Numbered from the stretch's first letter, positions 50,718-60,010 are shown. The stretch: DNA of 64,000 nucleotides from Burkholderiales bacterium Ga0077547 (GCA_001464195.1 LNEY01000026.1:1-64000), one strand, 5' to 3'. A program made the numbers and translations. Notes: generated from the sequence alone by a model not told the origin.

Positions 50718-52998
50718 GGGGCATGAAGAATGGGGTGAGCAGCCAGGCCAGGAAGACGCCAATGAGCAAGGTCAAGCCAAAGGCATGAAGAGCCGGTGTG
50801 CCGGACAGCGCCAGCAAACCGAAGGAGAGCAAGGTCGACGCCGCAGCCAGCGTCACCGACAGGAAGGGCCGGGTTTCGTCTCGCCCGGGCTGTTCGAGCA
50901 GGAATATGCCGTAGTCCACGCCCAGGCCCAGCAGGATGAGCAAGGGCAGGATGTGAAACAGCTGCAAGACCTGGCCGCCGATGGCCAACAAGGCGACGGT
51001 GAGCACGCAGGCCAGCGCCGTGGGCGCCAGTGCACGCCAGGACGGGCGGCCGAAGCGACAGGCCAGCGCGGCCCAGGTGAGCACGAAGCCGAGCACCAGC
51101 ACCCAGGACATCAGCACCCGGTAGCGGCCCAGCAGCGTGCTGACCTCGCCGACTTTGTCGACCCAGGTGACGCCGTCCAGCGTCAGCGCCGCCAGCGCCG
51201 TGCGGGTTTGGGCGGCGTCGGCGCCGCGCAGCAGCACGACGCTGCCCTGCCCCTCGCCCAGGCGGCCCAGCCACTGTGCGCGCACGGGCTCGCTGGCGGG
51301 GCTGGCGAGCCAGGCCTGGGGGGTCAGCTCGGTCGGCGTGGCGGTGGTGGGCGCAACCGGCTGGTCGAGTCGTTCGGCCAGTACCGGGCGCAGGTCGGCC
51401 GCGCGGCGCGTGGCGAGCGCAGCGTCCTCGCGTTGGCGGCGCAGCGAGGGCAGCCAATCGCTGACCGCCTGCACGCCCAGCTGCCTGCCGCGCAACTGCG
51501 CCGTCAGCGCTTCTTCGCGCTCCAGCAGCTCTTGCTCATTGCGGCCCTGCACGACGAAGAACTGCGCCACGCTGGGCGCCTGCATCAGGCGGGCAAATTC
51601 GCGCTGCTGGGCGACGAGGGCGGCCGGCGCGGATTGCAGCTGGCGGATGTCGTCATCGACGCGCAGTCGGCCAGCACCCCAGGCGACCAGCAGAGCGGAC
51701 ACCAGCAGCAGCGCCGTGAAGCCACGCGCCTTCAGGCTGGGCCACAGCGCACGCCGTGAACCCAGCCAGTCGGCGAACCGCGTCGGCGCCATGCGACCGG
51801 CGCCGTCCAACAGCGGGAACCACCACAGCACGGTCACGAACGCCGCGACCAGGCCCACCGCCGAGAACACGGCGATCTGGCGCAGACCCGGGAAGGGCGG
51901 CAGCGCCAGCAGCGCGTAGCCGATCACCGTCGTCGCCATGGCCAGGCTGACGACCGGGATCTGCCGCGACAGCATGGCCCAGCGCTCGCCGGCCTGCAGG
52001 CCTTGACGCGCACTGAAGTAGTTGCTGCCGTAGTTCTCGGCCACGCCCAGCAGGCTGGCGCCGAACACCAGCGTGACGAGGTGCAGCTCGCCAAACACCA
52101 GCAGGCACACCGACGCCGCCACGGCCAGGCCGACGGCCATCGACAGCGCCACCAGCAGGCGCGGGCGGATCGAACGGAAGGCCAACAGCGTCAGCGCCAC
52201 GATGCCCACCAGCGAGCCCAGGCCGATGGTGTGGATCTCGCGCTCGGCCTGCTCAGCGGCGACCGCAGCAAACATCGGCACACCGGCGCGGATGACCTGG
52301 GCGCCCTGCCCTTCAGCGGCCCGCGCTGCCGCGTCCAGACGGAGTTGCAATGTGCGCTGGGCGCTGATCTCGAAACCGGAACCAGGCGGCTCGATCAGCA
52401 CCAGTGCGTACTGGTGATCGGGCGCATCGGGGTCGGTCAGCATCAGCCGGCCGTCCTGCACGCGGACACGACTGACCTGGCCGCGCTCGGCCAGCCACTG
52501 GCCGAAGAGGTTGAGCGGGTCGTCAGCCCAAACGCCAACGCGCGGGCCGCCGACAGGCTGGTACAGCGCGGCCAGCGCCTGGTCCGCCAGCTCGGTCGTC
52601 GGGGCATCGGCCAAGCGGGTTCGCGCCTGCGGCGACAGCAGGCCGGCGCGGACCGGCGTGTAGAGCTTGAGCCAGGCCTGACTGTCGGCATCGGCAATGC
52701 GGTGCCGCGCGGGGATGTCGTTGCCGAGCTTCTGCAGAAACGCATCGGCCGCACGCTGCGCCTGGGTCGCATCGGCGCCGCCCATCAGCACGGTCACGCG
52801 ACGAGCGCCCGCATCGGCCAGTGCCTGCGTGGCCTGCGCTGCCAACGGGCGCTGCTCGTCGCGCGGCAACATGGCGAGCATGTCGGTCACCGGCGTGCGC
52901 TTCTGCACCGCCCAATGCCAGACGTTGTGCGCCACACAGGTCAGCACGAGCACCAGCCACAGGCCCGCCAGGCGCCGGGTGCTCTGCTCAAGATTCAC
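50710..52998 (-). CDS. MMPL-family RND exporter
   Basis: 762 residues. Two six-helix bundles with large periplasmic loops. Conserved helix sequences include LGVAENYGSNYFSARQG, TTVIGYALLALPPFPGLRQ and LLILLGLGVDYGIFLLEQPG. MMPL proteins move lipids across or out of the inner membrane; here the cargo is probably the finished aryl-polyene lipid. The GTG at 52998 overlaps the LolA-like gene stop. Confidence 0.92.
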   Translation of the reverse strand: MNLEQSTRRLAGLWLVLVLTCVAHNVWHWAVQKRTPVTDMLAMLPRDEQRPLAAQATQALADAGARRVTVLMGGADATQAQRAADAFLQKLGNDIPARHRIADADSQAWLKLYTPVRAGLLSPQARTRLADAPTTELADQALAALYQPVGGPRVGVWADDPLNLFGQWLAERGQVSRVRVQDGRLMLTDPDAPDHQYALVLIEPPGSGFEISAQRTLQLRLDAAARAAEGQGAQVIRAGVPMFAAVAAEQAEREIHTIGLGSLVGIVALTLLAFRSIRPRLLVALSMAVGLAVAASVCLLVFGELHLVTLVFGASLLGVAENYGSNYFSARQGLQAGERWAMLSRQIPVVSLAMATTVIGYALLALPPFPGLRQIAVFSAVGLVAAFVTVLWWFPLLDGAGRMAPTRFADWLGSRRALWPSLKARGFTALLLVSALLVAWGAGRLRVDDDIRQLQSAPAALVAQQREFARLMQAPSVAQFFVVQGRNEQELLEREEALTAQLRGRQLGVQAVSDWLPSLRRQREDAALATRRAADLRPVLAERLDQPVAPTTATPTELTPQAWLASPASEPVRAQWLGRLGEGQGSVVLLRGADAAQTRTALAALTLDGVTWVDKVGEVSTLLGRYRVLMSWVLVLGFVLTWAALACRFGRPSWRALAPTALACVLTVALLAIGGQVLQLFHILPLLILLGLGVDYGIFLLEQPGRDETRPFLSVTLAAASTLLSFGLLALSGTPALHAFGLTLLIGVFLAWLLTPFFMPHA

Positions 52999-53585
52999 TG
53001 GAACAGGCCCGGCTCGGGTGCGCCGTCCACGCGCTGGTTGGCGAGCTGGATCAGGCTCTCGTCCCCATTGGCCTCGAACAGCTGGATGCGGCGCACGAAG
53101 CCATCGCCTTCGAGCTCGACCTTCTTCAGCACCTGCTGCAACGCGCCGGGTTTGGGCGTGAGCGACAGCTGCCAGCCCGCGCCCTTGACGCTGCCGCTCA
53201 GCTCCAACACATCGGCCAGGCCGCTGACATCACCATTGAGCAGCGAGAACATCAGCGTCGTGATGAGGCGCACGGCCGGTTCGCGCGCGGCGTCGAGGCG
53301 CATCGAGGTCTGCCCGCCCTGCGTCGCGCGGATCTCGTTGTGGGTCAGCCGCAGCTCGCTCGCGAACGGCTTCACCGTGCGCCACAGCACGCCGCGCCCG
53401 CGCGCCAGCACGAAGTCGCCGCGCGACACGAGCGGCTTGGCGAAGCCGGGTACCTTCTTGGTCTGGGTGAACTCGCCGCGCAGCCACTCGGGCTGCTGCA
53501 GTCGCTCGCGCACGGCCTGCGCCAAGGCGGTTTCGGCGAACGCAGCAGCGGGCAGCAGAGCCAGCAACAGGGCTCGGCGCTTCAT
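52995..53585 (-). CDS. LolA-like periplasmic lipid carrier
   Basis: 196 residues. A signal peptide (RRALLLALLPAAAFAETALA) precedes a LolA-like half-barrel (LRGEFTQTKKVPGFAKPLVS, GVLWRTVKPFASELRLT, VELEGDGFVRRIQLFEANG). Unlike housekeeping LolA it lies in the polyene cluster and probably ferries the product from the MMPL exporter to the outer membrane. ATG 53585 overlaps the thioesterase stop. Confidence 0.88.
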   Translation of the reverse strand: MKRRALLLALLPAAAFAETALAQAVRERLQQPEWLRGEFTQTKKVPGFAKPLVSRGDFVLARGRGVLWRTVKPFASELRLTHNEIRATQGGQTSMRLDAAREPAVRLITTLMFSLLNGDVSGLADVLELSGSVKGAGWQLSLTPKPGALQQVLKKVELEGDGFVRRIQLFEANGDESLIQLANQRVDGAPEPGLFQ

Positions 53586-53998
53586 GCCGGGCCCACGCCG
53601 AGCTTCTGCCAGAGGATGGGCGGGCAGACCCATTCCATCTCCCGCGTGGCGATGTTGAGCGCCACCTGGATGGTGTGGGCCTTGTGGATGACCTTCGCGG
53701 TCACCGCGTCGCGGATCACGTAGTCGACCTTGATGCGGTTCTCCCACTCGACAATCTCGGCGCGGACGATGACGCGGCGGCCGTAGGGCAGCATGTCCAC
53801 GTACTTGAGTCGCATGTCGACGATGGGCCAGGCATAGCCGGACTCGCGCATCTGCGGGTAGTCGTAGTTGAAGCGGGCCATCAGCGCGTTGCGCGCCAGC
53901 TCCAGGTACTTGACGTAGTGCCCGTGCCAAACGATGTCCATCGGGTCCAGGTCATGGAAGGCCGGGGTCAGCTCGATCTCGTGCCAGAGCTCAGGCAT
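53582..53998 (-). CDS. Hotdog thioesterase (4HBT/YbgC-like)
   Basis: 138 residues, a single hotdog domain with FHDLDPMDIVWHGHYVKYLE, the 4-hydroxybenzoyl-CoA thioesterase signature whose Asp (or neighbouring acid) is catalytic. It may release or proofread acyl chains. The start is ATG 53998, overlapping the ammonia-lyase gene by 8 bases. Confidence 0.9.
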   Translation of the reverse strand: MPELWHEIELTPAFHDLDPMDIVWHGHYVKYLELARNALMARFNYDYPQMRESGYAWPIVDMRLKYVDMLPYGRRVIVRAEIVEWENRIKVDYVIRDAVTAKVIHKAHTIQVALNIATREMEWVCPPILWQKLGVGPA

Positions 53999-55517
53999 AC
54001 AAGCTCCAGGCTTGGCCGCGGATGGCGTCCACCAAGCCGCACAGTTCGCGGTCCAGCGCGCGGTCCTCGACGATCAGCGGCAAGCGCTCGACGAGGTCGC
54101 CCTGCATCGCAGCCAGGTTCGGTGTGAGAGCCAGCGGTGCCTGCTTGTCGCGCAGCTCAACCCCCTGGCGGGCGGCGATCAGCGTCGCGGCGACGACTTG
54201 CTCGGTCAGTTCCAGAACACGCAGCGCGTCGCGCGCGGCGATGGTGCCCATGCTGACCTTGTCCTGGTTGTGGCATTCGGTCGAGCGGCTGAAGACGGAG
54301 GCCGGCATGGTCTGCTTGAGTGCCTCGGCGGTCCACGCGGACGCGCTGATCTGCAGCGCCTTCAGGCCATGGTTGATGGCCGCGCGCTGGCCTTGCGCGC
54401 CCGACAGATTGGCCGGCAGGCCGTGGTTGTAACGGGCGTCCACCAGCAGGGCAAGTTGGCGGTCCAGCAAGTCGGCAATGTTGGCCACGGCCGTCTTCAG
54501 CGTGTCCATCGCCATCGCGATGTGGCCGCCGTAGAAGTGGCCGCCGTGCAGCACGCGCTCCTCGACCGGGTCGATCAGCGGGTTGTCGTTGGCGCTGTTG
54601 AGTTCGTTCTCGATCAACTGGCGCAGCCAGGGCAGCGTGTCTTCCAGCACGCCGATAACGTGCGGCGCGCAGCGCAGCGAGTAGCGGTCCTGCAGGCGGT
54701 GGTCGTTGCGGGAGGGCTTGTCGCTGGCGAGGTCGGCGCGCAGGCGCTCGGCCACGCGCTGCTGGCCGGCGTGGGGCTTGGCGGCGAACAGCGTGGCGTC
54801 GAAGTGATGGGCGTTGCCGGCGCTGGCCACGACGTTCATCGCCGTGATACGCGTGGCGAGCTTGGCAAGGTAGTCGGCGCGCGCGAACGCGAGGCAGGCC
54901 AGGCCGGTCATCACGGCCGTGCCGTTCATGATGGCCAGGCCTTCCTTGGGACGCAGGCGCAACGGCGTGGCGCCGACGGCGCGCAGGGCCTCGGCAGCGG
55001 GCAGCGTCTCGCCGTTGACGCTGACCTCGCGCTCGCCGCACAGCACGGCAGCCAGATACGACAGCGGCGTCAGGTCGCCGCTGGCGCCCACCGAGCCTTC
55101 GCTGGGGATCAGCGGCAGGATGTCGTGGGTCAGCAGCGTCTCGATCTGGCGCAGCAGGTCCAGGCTCACGCCCGACAGGCCCTGGCACAGCGAGGCCAGG
55201 CGAGCGCCCAGCACGGCGCGGGTCTGCTCCGGGCTCAGCAGTGCGCCCGCGCCGATGCCGTGGTAGGCGTAGAGATGGTGCGGCAGCTCGGCCACCAGGG
55301 CCGGCGGCACGGCCACGGTGCAGGAGTCGCCATAGCCGGTGGTGACGCCGTAGATGACGCCGTCCTCGGCCAGCAGGCGAGTCACGAAATCCGCGCCGGC
55401 CTGGATGCGGCCTTGGAACTGGGGCGTGCGGCCGATCTCGGCGCTGGCCTGGCGGTGGGCCAGCGCGACGATGTCTTCAATCGCCAGCCGCTGGCCGTCA
55501 AACGTGATGGGCGACAT
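53991..55517 (-). CDS. MIO-type aromatic amino-acid ammonia-lyase
   Basis: 508 residues. The autocatalytic MIO prosthetic group forms from Ala145-Ser146-Gly147 (GSVGASGDLTPL). Tyr near residue 55 (YGVTTGYGD) and YNHGLPANLSG are also conserved. The family covers histidine, phenylalanine and tyrosine ammonia-lyases; in an aryl-polyene cluster the likely product is a cinnamate or 4-hydroxycinnamate starter. The usual selectivity pair is not canonical: Tyr-His (LYAYHGIGAG) where HAL has Ser-His and bacterial TAL His-Leu. Substrate unassigned. ATG 55517 overlaps the acyltransferase gene by 20 bases. Confidence 0.9.
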   Translation of the reverse strand: MSPITFDGQRLAIEDIVALAHRQASAEIGRTPQFQGRIQAGADFVTRLLAEDGVIYGVTTGYGDSCTVAVPPALVAELPHHLYAYHGIGAGALLSPEQTRAVLGARLASLCQGLSGVSLDLLRQIETLLTHDILPLIPSEGSVGASGDLTPLSYLAAVLCGEREVSVNGETLPAAEALRAVGATPLRLRPKEGLAIMNGTAVMTGLACLAFARADYLAKLATRITAMNVVASAGNAHHFDATLFAAKPHAGQQRVAERLRADLASDKPSRNDHRLQDRYSLRCAPHVIGVLEDTLPWLRQLIENELNSANDNPLIDPVEERVLHGGHFYGGHIAMAMDTLKTAVANIADLLDRQLALLVDARYNHGLPANLSGAQGQRAAINHGLKALQISASAWTAEALKQTMPASVFSRSTECHNQDKVSMGTIAARDALRVLELTEQVVAATLIAARQGVELRDKQAPLALTPNLAAMQGDLVERLPLIVEDRALDRELCGLVDAIRGQAWSLYA

Positions 55518-56409
55518 CGGGTCTGTCCCAGAAAGCGTAGAAATTGAACCAGTCATAGGGCGAACGATGCAGCCGCGCCGCGAGCGCGTCGGCAAAGCGA
55601 CGAGCATGCTCGGCGAGCGCGGCCTCACGGGCGCGGCGCGGCAGGTGGACCTTGTCGGCCAACAGCTCGAACTCCAGCGCATAGCCATCGCCTTCGTGCA
55701 GGCTGAGCATCAAGTAGAGCGGGCAGCCGAGCAGGCCGGCGATCAGGTAAGGCCCGACCGGGAAGTCGGCCTCGCTCCCAAGGAAAGGAAGGCGCACCGT
55801 CTTGCTTCCACGCACCGGCACGCGGTCACCTGCGATAGCGATGAACTCGCCCGCCGCGACGCGGTCCGCCAGCTGCAGCGTGAGGCCCACGTCCAGGTCG
55901 CTGACCTCGATCAACTCGACGCCACGCTGCGGGTTCAGGCGCACCAGGATGCGATTGAAGGCCTCGGCATGCCGGGTGTGCACGAGCACGTTGACCTTGA
56001 TGCCCGGGTGCGTCTCAGCCAGCGCCTGGCACAGCTCCAGGCAGCCGATGTGCGCGGTGACCAGCACGACCCCCTGGCCCGCCTGCGCCTGAGCGTGAAC
56101 GGCATCGGCGCCGCGCGCCTGCACGCGATCGAGCGGGTAGCGGCCGGCGATGGCGAGCAGCTTGTCGAGCAGAGTCTCGGCAAACAGGCGCACATGGGCC
56201 AGGCCTTCACGCCAGCCTGCGGTGGGCTGCAAGCGCCGCAGATAGCCCAGGCTGTGCGCACGCAGCGTGGGGCGTGCCAGCCAATAGGCGAGCACGACAG
56301 GCCACAGCATCAGGCTGAACACCGTGCGGCCCAGCAGGCGGTGCACGCCGAACAGGAGCCAGATGCCTGCAACGAAGGTGTTCTCACCGATGGACGCCCA
56401 ATGCTTCAT
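55498..56409 (-). CDS. LpxL/HtrB-family acyltransferase
   Basis: 303 residues. One N-terminal membrane helix and the lysophospholipid/lipid A acyltransferase core with the HxxxxE-like motif (VTAHIGCLELCQALAE), GDRVPVRG and FPVGPYLIAGLLGCP. It could attach an acyl or polyene chain to a carrier or lipid. ATG 56409 overlaps the glycosyltransferase stop (ATGA). It is paired with the GT2 gene, an arrangement repeated in aryl-polyene clusters. Confidence 0.88.
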   Translation of the reverse strand: MKHWASIGENTFVAGIWLLFGVHRLLGRTVFSLMLWPVVLAYWLARPTLRAHSLGYLRRLQPTAGWREGLAHVRLFAETLLDKLLAIAGRYPLDRVQARGADAVHAQAQAGQGVVLVTAHIGCLELCQALAETHPGIKVNVLVHTRHAEAFNRILVRLNPQRGVELIEVSDLDVGLTLQLADRVAAGEFIAIAGDRVPVRGSKTVRLPFLGSEADFPVGPYLIAGLLGCPLYLMLSLHEGDGYALEFELLADKVHLPRRAREAALAEHARRFADALAARLHRSPYDWFNFYAFWDRPDVAHHV

Positions 56410-57212
56410 GCCGCGACTTTGCGCCACAGCAGCAGAGGTGCGCGCCACAGCATGCCGAAGAAGAGCCGCGTGTGCATGGCCGAGATCAGCACGTTGTCCT
56501 GCCAGGCGCGAAAGTGCGAGACACCGTCTTCGGGGTAGCGCACGCGCGTCGGCAGATTGGTGACCCGCATGCCCGACCAGACGAGGCGCACGGCGATCTC
56601 GGTGTCGAAGTCCATGCGGCGGCCGATATGCCGGCCTTCCACGCAGTGCAACACCTGTGCAAGCGGGTAGATGCGAAAGCCGCACATCGAGTCCCGCACC
56701 GCAAAGGACAGTGTGTTGATCCAGACCCAGATGTGAGTCGCATAGCGGCCATACAGGCGCGCTCTGGGCACGCGGTCGTCGTAGATCGGGCAGCCGCAGA
56801 TCAGCTGCGCAGGCTCGGCCACGGCCGCAGCGACGAACGCGGGCACATCGCACGTGTCGTGCTGGCCGTCGGCATCGATCTGAAGCGCATGCGTCCATCC
56901 CAGTTGATGGGCGCGGTGCAGGCCGGCCATGACAGCACCGCCCTTGCCCTGGTTGACGCGCAGGCGCTCCAGAAGGACATCGGGTTGGCAGGCCAGCAAG
57001 TCGAGCACGGCCGCGCAGCCGGGCTCGCTGGCGTCGTCCACCAGCAGCACGGGCAGGCCGTGCGCGCGCAGCGCCGCCACGACGCCTGCCACCGGGCCGC
57101 CGTGGTTGTAGACCGGGATGACGGCGCCAAGGCGCAGTTCGGCACCCTTCGCGCTGTGCGCTGCCCCTCCAAGCGGGAGATGAGCCCCTTCGGGCGATCG
57201 GGTGGGGCTCAT
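56406..57212 (-). CDS. GT2 glycosyltransferase
   Basis: 268 residues. GT-A fold family 2: GAVIPVYNHGGPV near residue 30, LLVDDASEPG, ALQIDADGQHD (DxD metal site) and MCGFRIYPLAQ. It would add a sugar to the polyene or its lipid anchor from a nucleotide sugar. The membrane-near C-terminus is hydrophobic. ATG 57212 overlaps the stop of the fused ligase-dehydratase gene. Confidence 0.88.
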   Translation of the reverse strand: MSPTRSPEGAHLPLGGAAHSAKGAELRLGAVIPVYNHGGPVAGVVAALRAHGLPVLLVDDASEPGCAAVLDLLACQPDVLLERLRVNQGKGGAVMAGLHRAHQLGWTHALQIDADGQHDTCDVPAFVAAAVAEPAQLICGCPIYDDRVPRARLYGRYATHIWVWINTLSFAVRDSMCGFRIYPLAQVLHCVEGRHIGRRMDFDTEIAVRLVWSGMRVTNLPTRVRYPEDGVSHFRAWQDNVLISAMHTRLFFGMLWRAPLLLWRKVAA

Positions 57213-58876
57213 GGTGGAGTGAACAGCAGCCGGCCGCTGGCGTGCTGGCCTCGGGTCGAATGGTAGCGAAAGGTCAGCTTGCCCGACGCCCAGGCGAGAC
57301 TGAGCGTGACGCGCTGAGAAGGCGTGATGACGCGTTGAAACTTGATGGCCTCCATGCCGGCGAATTCGCCCGTGATGCCAAAGTGCTCACGGCCGAACAG
57401 CTCGGCCCATTCGAGCTGAACGACGCCTGCCAGGATGGGATGGCCGGGGAAGTGGCCGTTGAACTGCGGCAAGGCCGGGTCGATGAACAGGGTCAGGTCC
57501 TGGCCAGTCTCTGTGGTTTCGACGGCACGCAGCGCCGGCCGGCAGGAGTCGAACTCGGCGCGCAACCGGGCCTGCGTGGACTTGCCCTGCGCGTTGACCG
57601 GCAGCTCAGGCAGGAAGCGGAAGCGCCTCGGCAAGGCGACGCGCTCGACGACGTCGGCAAGGCGGGCGCGCAGCGCTTCGGCCAGCCCCCGCTTGCCCTG
57701 CTCGTCGTGCAGCTGCCAGCCGGCGTCACTGGGCACGGCGACCACGCCCAGCTGTTCGCGGGGCTCGGTCAGCGGCAGCAAGCGCAGGTCGGCGATCAAG
57801 GGCGACGCGCGCAGCGCAGCTTCAACGGCGGTCAGCGAGACGCGCTTCTCGGCAATCTTGGCGATGCGGTCCGTGCGACCAAGCAGGTCGAAGCCGCCGT
57901 CGACGGCCACAGCGCGGTCGGCGCAGGGCGTCCAGGCGGCATCGTCCAAGTGCGGCGAGCGCAGCCACAGGCCTTCGCCCTCGATGCGCCACTCGACGCC
58001 GGGCAGCGCCTGCCAGTGGACGAGGGCGCCGGGGTTGCGCTGGCGCCAGGCGACGCCACCCGTCTCGCTGCTGCCGTAGACCTCGATGGGCGCATGGCCA
58101 AAGACACGCAGGCAGTCGGGCAGGGCCGCATCGGGCAGTGGCGCACCGGAGCTGAAGAGCTGATCGACGCCGCCCTGCGCCACCAAGGGCAAACGACTCA
58201 AGTGAGCGGGGCTGGCGATGAGGATGGCGCGGGTGCCGGGAGGCGTCAGTTCGGCCAGGTCTTCAAGGACGACCAATCTCTGCGCCTGCACTGGCCGGCC
58301 CGTGGCGAGTGGCCACAGCACGCGGAACAGCAAGCCGTAAACATGCTGGTGCGAGACGCTGGCCAGCACGACCGCGCCAGGGGAAGTTGCGCCAAAGGTC
58401 TGCTCCAGCGCCGTGATCTCGTCGAAGAGCTGGCACAGGCGCTTGGGCAGCGCTTGCGGCTCGCCGGTCGAACCCGACGTGAAGACGACGAGCTGCAGGG
58501 CTTGCGGGTTCAGGGGCGCCACGGCGAGCGCCGGCACAGCGGCGGCCTGGATGCAGGGCAGATCTTCAAGCCACTGACCGTCGCCAGCGTAGCCGTCCAC
58601 GCGCGAGCGCAGGGCCTGCCGACTCAACGGTGTCAGATCCCCGAGCAACCAAGCCTGCTTGCCGGCTTGCCAGAGGCCGAAGAGCGCGGCGGCGAAGCTC
58701 AGGCTGTCCTCGAAGTACAGCGCAAAGCGTTGCCCGGGCTGCGCAGCAAAGGCGGCCTGCCAGCGGCCCGCCTGGTCGAGGAACTCGGCGCCGGAGACGG
58801 GCTCGCGGCGACGCCAGCCGACAACGACGGGTGGCGGCAGTGTCAGCCATGCGGCCAGACGCTGTGCCGGGATCAC
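57209..58876 (-). CDS. AMP-dependent acyl ligase fused to hotdog dehydratase (ApeH-ApeI fusion)
   Basis: 555 residues in two parts. Residues 1-440 form an adenylating enzyme: A3 motif VFTSGSTGEPQ at 132-142, EVYGSSETGG and LLGRTDRIAKIAEKRVS. Residues about 455-555 are a hotdog domain with HFPGHPILAGVVQLEW, in which His475 and Glu489 keep the 14-residue spacing of FabZ-like dehydratases. In characterised aryl-polyene systems these are separate ApeH (starter activation) and ApeI (dehydratase) proteins. The frame is continuous, so this is a real fusion unless there is a sequencing error. GTG 58876 overlaps the upstream gene (GTGA). Confidence 0.9.
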   Translation of the reverse strand: MIPAQRLAAWLTLPPPVVVGWRRREPVSGAEFLDQAGRWQAAFAAQPGQRFALYFEDSLSFAAALFGLWQAGKQAWLLGDLTPLSRQALRSRVDGYAGDGQWLEDLPCIQAAAVPALAVAPLNPQALQLVVFTSGSTGEPQALPKRLCQLFDEITALEQTFGATSPGAVVLASVSHQHVYGLLFRVLWPLATGRPVQAQRLVVLEDLAELTPPGTRAILIASPAHLSRLPLVAQGGVDQLFSSGAPLPDAALPDCLRVFGHAPIEVYGSSETGGVAWRQRNPGALVHWQALPGVEWRIEGEGLWLRSPHLDDAAWTPCADRAVAVDGGFDLLGRTDRIAKIAEKRVSLTAVEAALRASPLIADLRLLPLTEPREQLGVVAVPSDAGWQLHDEQGKRGLAEALRARLADVVERVALPRRFRFLPELPVNAQGKSTQARLRAEFDSCRPALRAVETTETGQDLTLFIDPALPQFNGHFPGHPILAGVVQLEWAELFGREHFGITGEFAGMEAIKFQRVITPSQRVTLSLAWASGKLTFRYHSTRGQHASGRLLFTPP

Positions 58877-59427
58877 GCCTGCGCCCTTTCATACCGTGCG
58901 CGGAGGGCGCGCCGCAGCAACCATTCGCCACCCATCAACGCGCCGATGAGGCTGTAAGCGATCAAGCCGTTGTAAAGCGCCCAGATCTCTTCCGACGCCC
59001 ACAGCGCGGTGGCCAACGCCAAGCCGCCGTTGAGCACAAAGAAGCCGCACCACACTTGCGTGACGCGGCGGGTGTAGGCTTGGCCGCGGGCGTCGAGATC
59101 GGGGTCTTGAATGCGCGCAATGCGCTCGGCGACGCTCGGGCCACGCACCAGGCTCAGGCCGAACACCGCGAGCAGCACGACATTGACCAGCACCGGGTAG
59201 AGCTTGAGCGGCAGGCTCTGGTTGAGCAGCGCCGTGCTGGCGGCCAGCAGCAGCGCAGCCAGCGCCACCCAGCGGGCCTGCACGACCTGCGCGCCACCAG
59301 TCAGCCAGCGCAGGCCTGCCAAGGCCAGCAGCAACAAGGCGATGTAGCGAGGCTCGATGTGCCCCAGGCTGAAATAGACAATCAGTGGGTAGCCGGCCGT
59401 CAGGGCCAGCACCAGGGCCCAGCGCAT
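58873..59427 (-). CDS. Integral membrane protein (COG4648-like, ApeG position)
   Basis: 184 residues with about five membrane helices, including LVLALTAGYPLIVYFSLG and YPVLVNVVLLAVFGLSLV; SVAERIARIQDPDLDARGQAYTRRVTQVWC follows the family pattern. Proteins of this kind always occur within aryl-polyene type clusters, between the carrier proteins and the ligase, and may organise the assembly at the membrane. Function not established. ATG 59427; its stop overlaps the ligase start. Confidence 0.82.
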   Translation of the reverse strand: MRWALVLALTAGYPLIVYFSLGHIEPRYIALLLLALAGLRWLTGGAQVVQARWVALAALLLAASTALLNQSLPLKLYPVLVNVVLLAVFGLSLVRGPSVAERIARIQDPDLDARGQAYTRRVTQVWCGFFVLNGGLALATALWASEEIWALYNGLIAYSLIGALMGGEWLLRRALRARYERAQA

Positions 59428-59440
59428 CGCTTGCCCCGGA

Positions 59441-59734
59441 TCAGGCGGTCGCCGCAGCCGGCTTGTCGCCGGCTTCAGCGTCGGCGGCGTCGGCCTTCAA
59501 CAGGCCTTGCAGCGCGTCGATGACGTCCTGCACGGTGCGCACTGCCTTGAAGGCCTCGGGCGGCAGGCGCTTGCCCACCAAAGGCTTGAGCTTCACGATG
59601 AGGTCGACCGCGTCGATGCTGTCGATGTCCAGATCGTCGTAGAGCTTGGCTTGTGGCACCACCCGGTCGGCTTCGATGTCGAAGGTCTCGATGAGGATGC
59701 CACGCAGGGACTCAAAAATTTCTTGGTCTGTCAT
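59441..59734 (-). CDS. apeF: Acyl carrier protein (ApeF-like)
   Basis: 97 residues. Ser39 in DIDSIDAVDL carries the phosphopantetheine arm. The C-terminal Ala-rich tail (DAADAEAGDKPAAATA) extends beyond the usual ACP length. It probably carries the growing polyene chain, as the second of two consecutive carrier proteins. ATG 59734, 9 bases after the other ACP gene. Confidence 0.93.
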   Translation of the reverse strand: MTDQEIFESLRGILIETFDIEADRVVPQAKLYDDLDIDSIDAVDLIVKLKPLVGKRLPPEAFKAVRTVQDVIDALQGLLKADAADAEAGDKPAAATA

Positions 59735-59743
59735 GGCAAGACC

Positions 59744-60010
59744 TCAAGCGGCAATCTTGCGTTGACCATCGACGAAAAGCGCCAAGGCATGGATGCTGGC
59801 GAAATGCCGGCGAGTTTCGGCGGAGTCGGCGGCCATGCTCAGCCCGTAGCACTTCTGCAGCGCAAGGCCAAGCTCCAGCGCGTCGATGGAGTCCAGCCCC
59901 AAGCCTTCGACGAACAGCGCCTGCTCGGCATCGATGTCCTCGGGCTTGAGGTCTTCAAGTTGGAGCGCCGAGATCAGCAGCATCTTGATTTCATGTTCCA
60001 GCGCTTGCAT
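59744..60010 (-). CDS. apeE: Acyl carrier protein (ApeE-like)
   Basis: 88 residues. Ser41 in GLGLDSIDALEL is the attachment site. It differs from the neighbouring ACP; characterised systems use two carrier proteins with separate roles in starter and chain elongation. ATG 60010 overlaps the acyltransferase gene by 20 bases. Confidence 0.93.
   Translation of the reverse strand: MQALEHEIKMLLISALQLEDLKPEDIDAEQALFVEGLGLDSIDALELGLALQKCYGLSMAADSAETRRHFASIHALALFVDGQRKIAA

Noticed and set aside
52003-53658. Plus-strand open frame of 551 codons opposite the MMPL and LolA-like genes
   Set aside because: Antisense to two genes whose motifs and coupling are clear.
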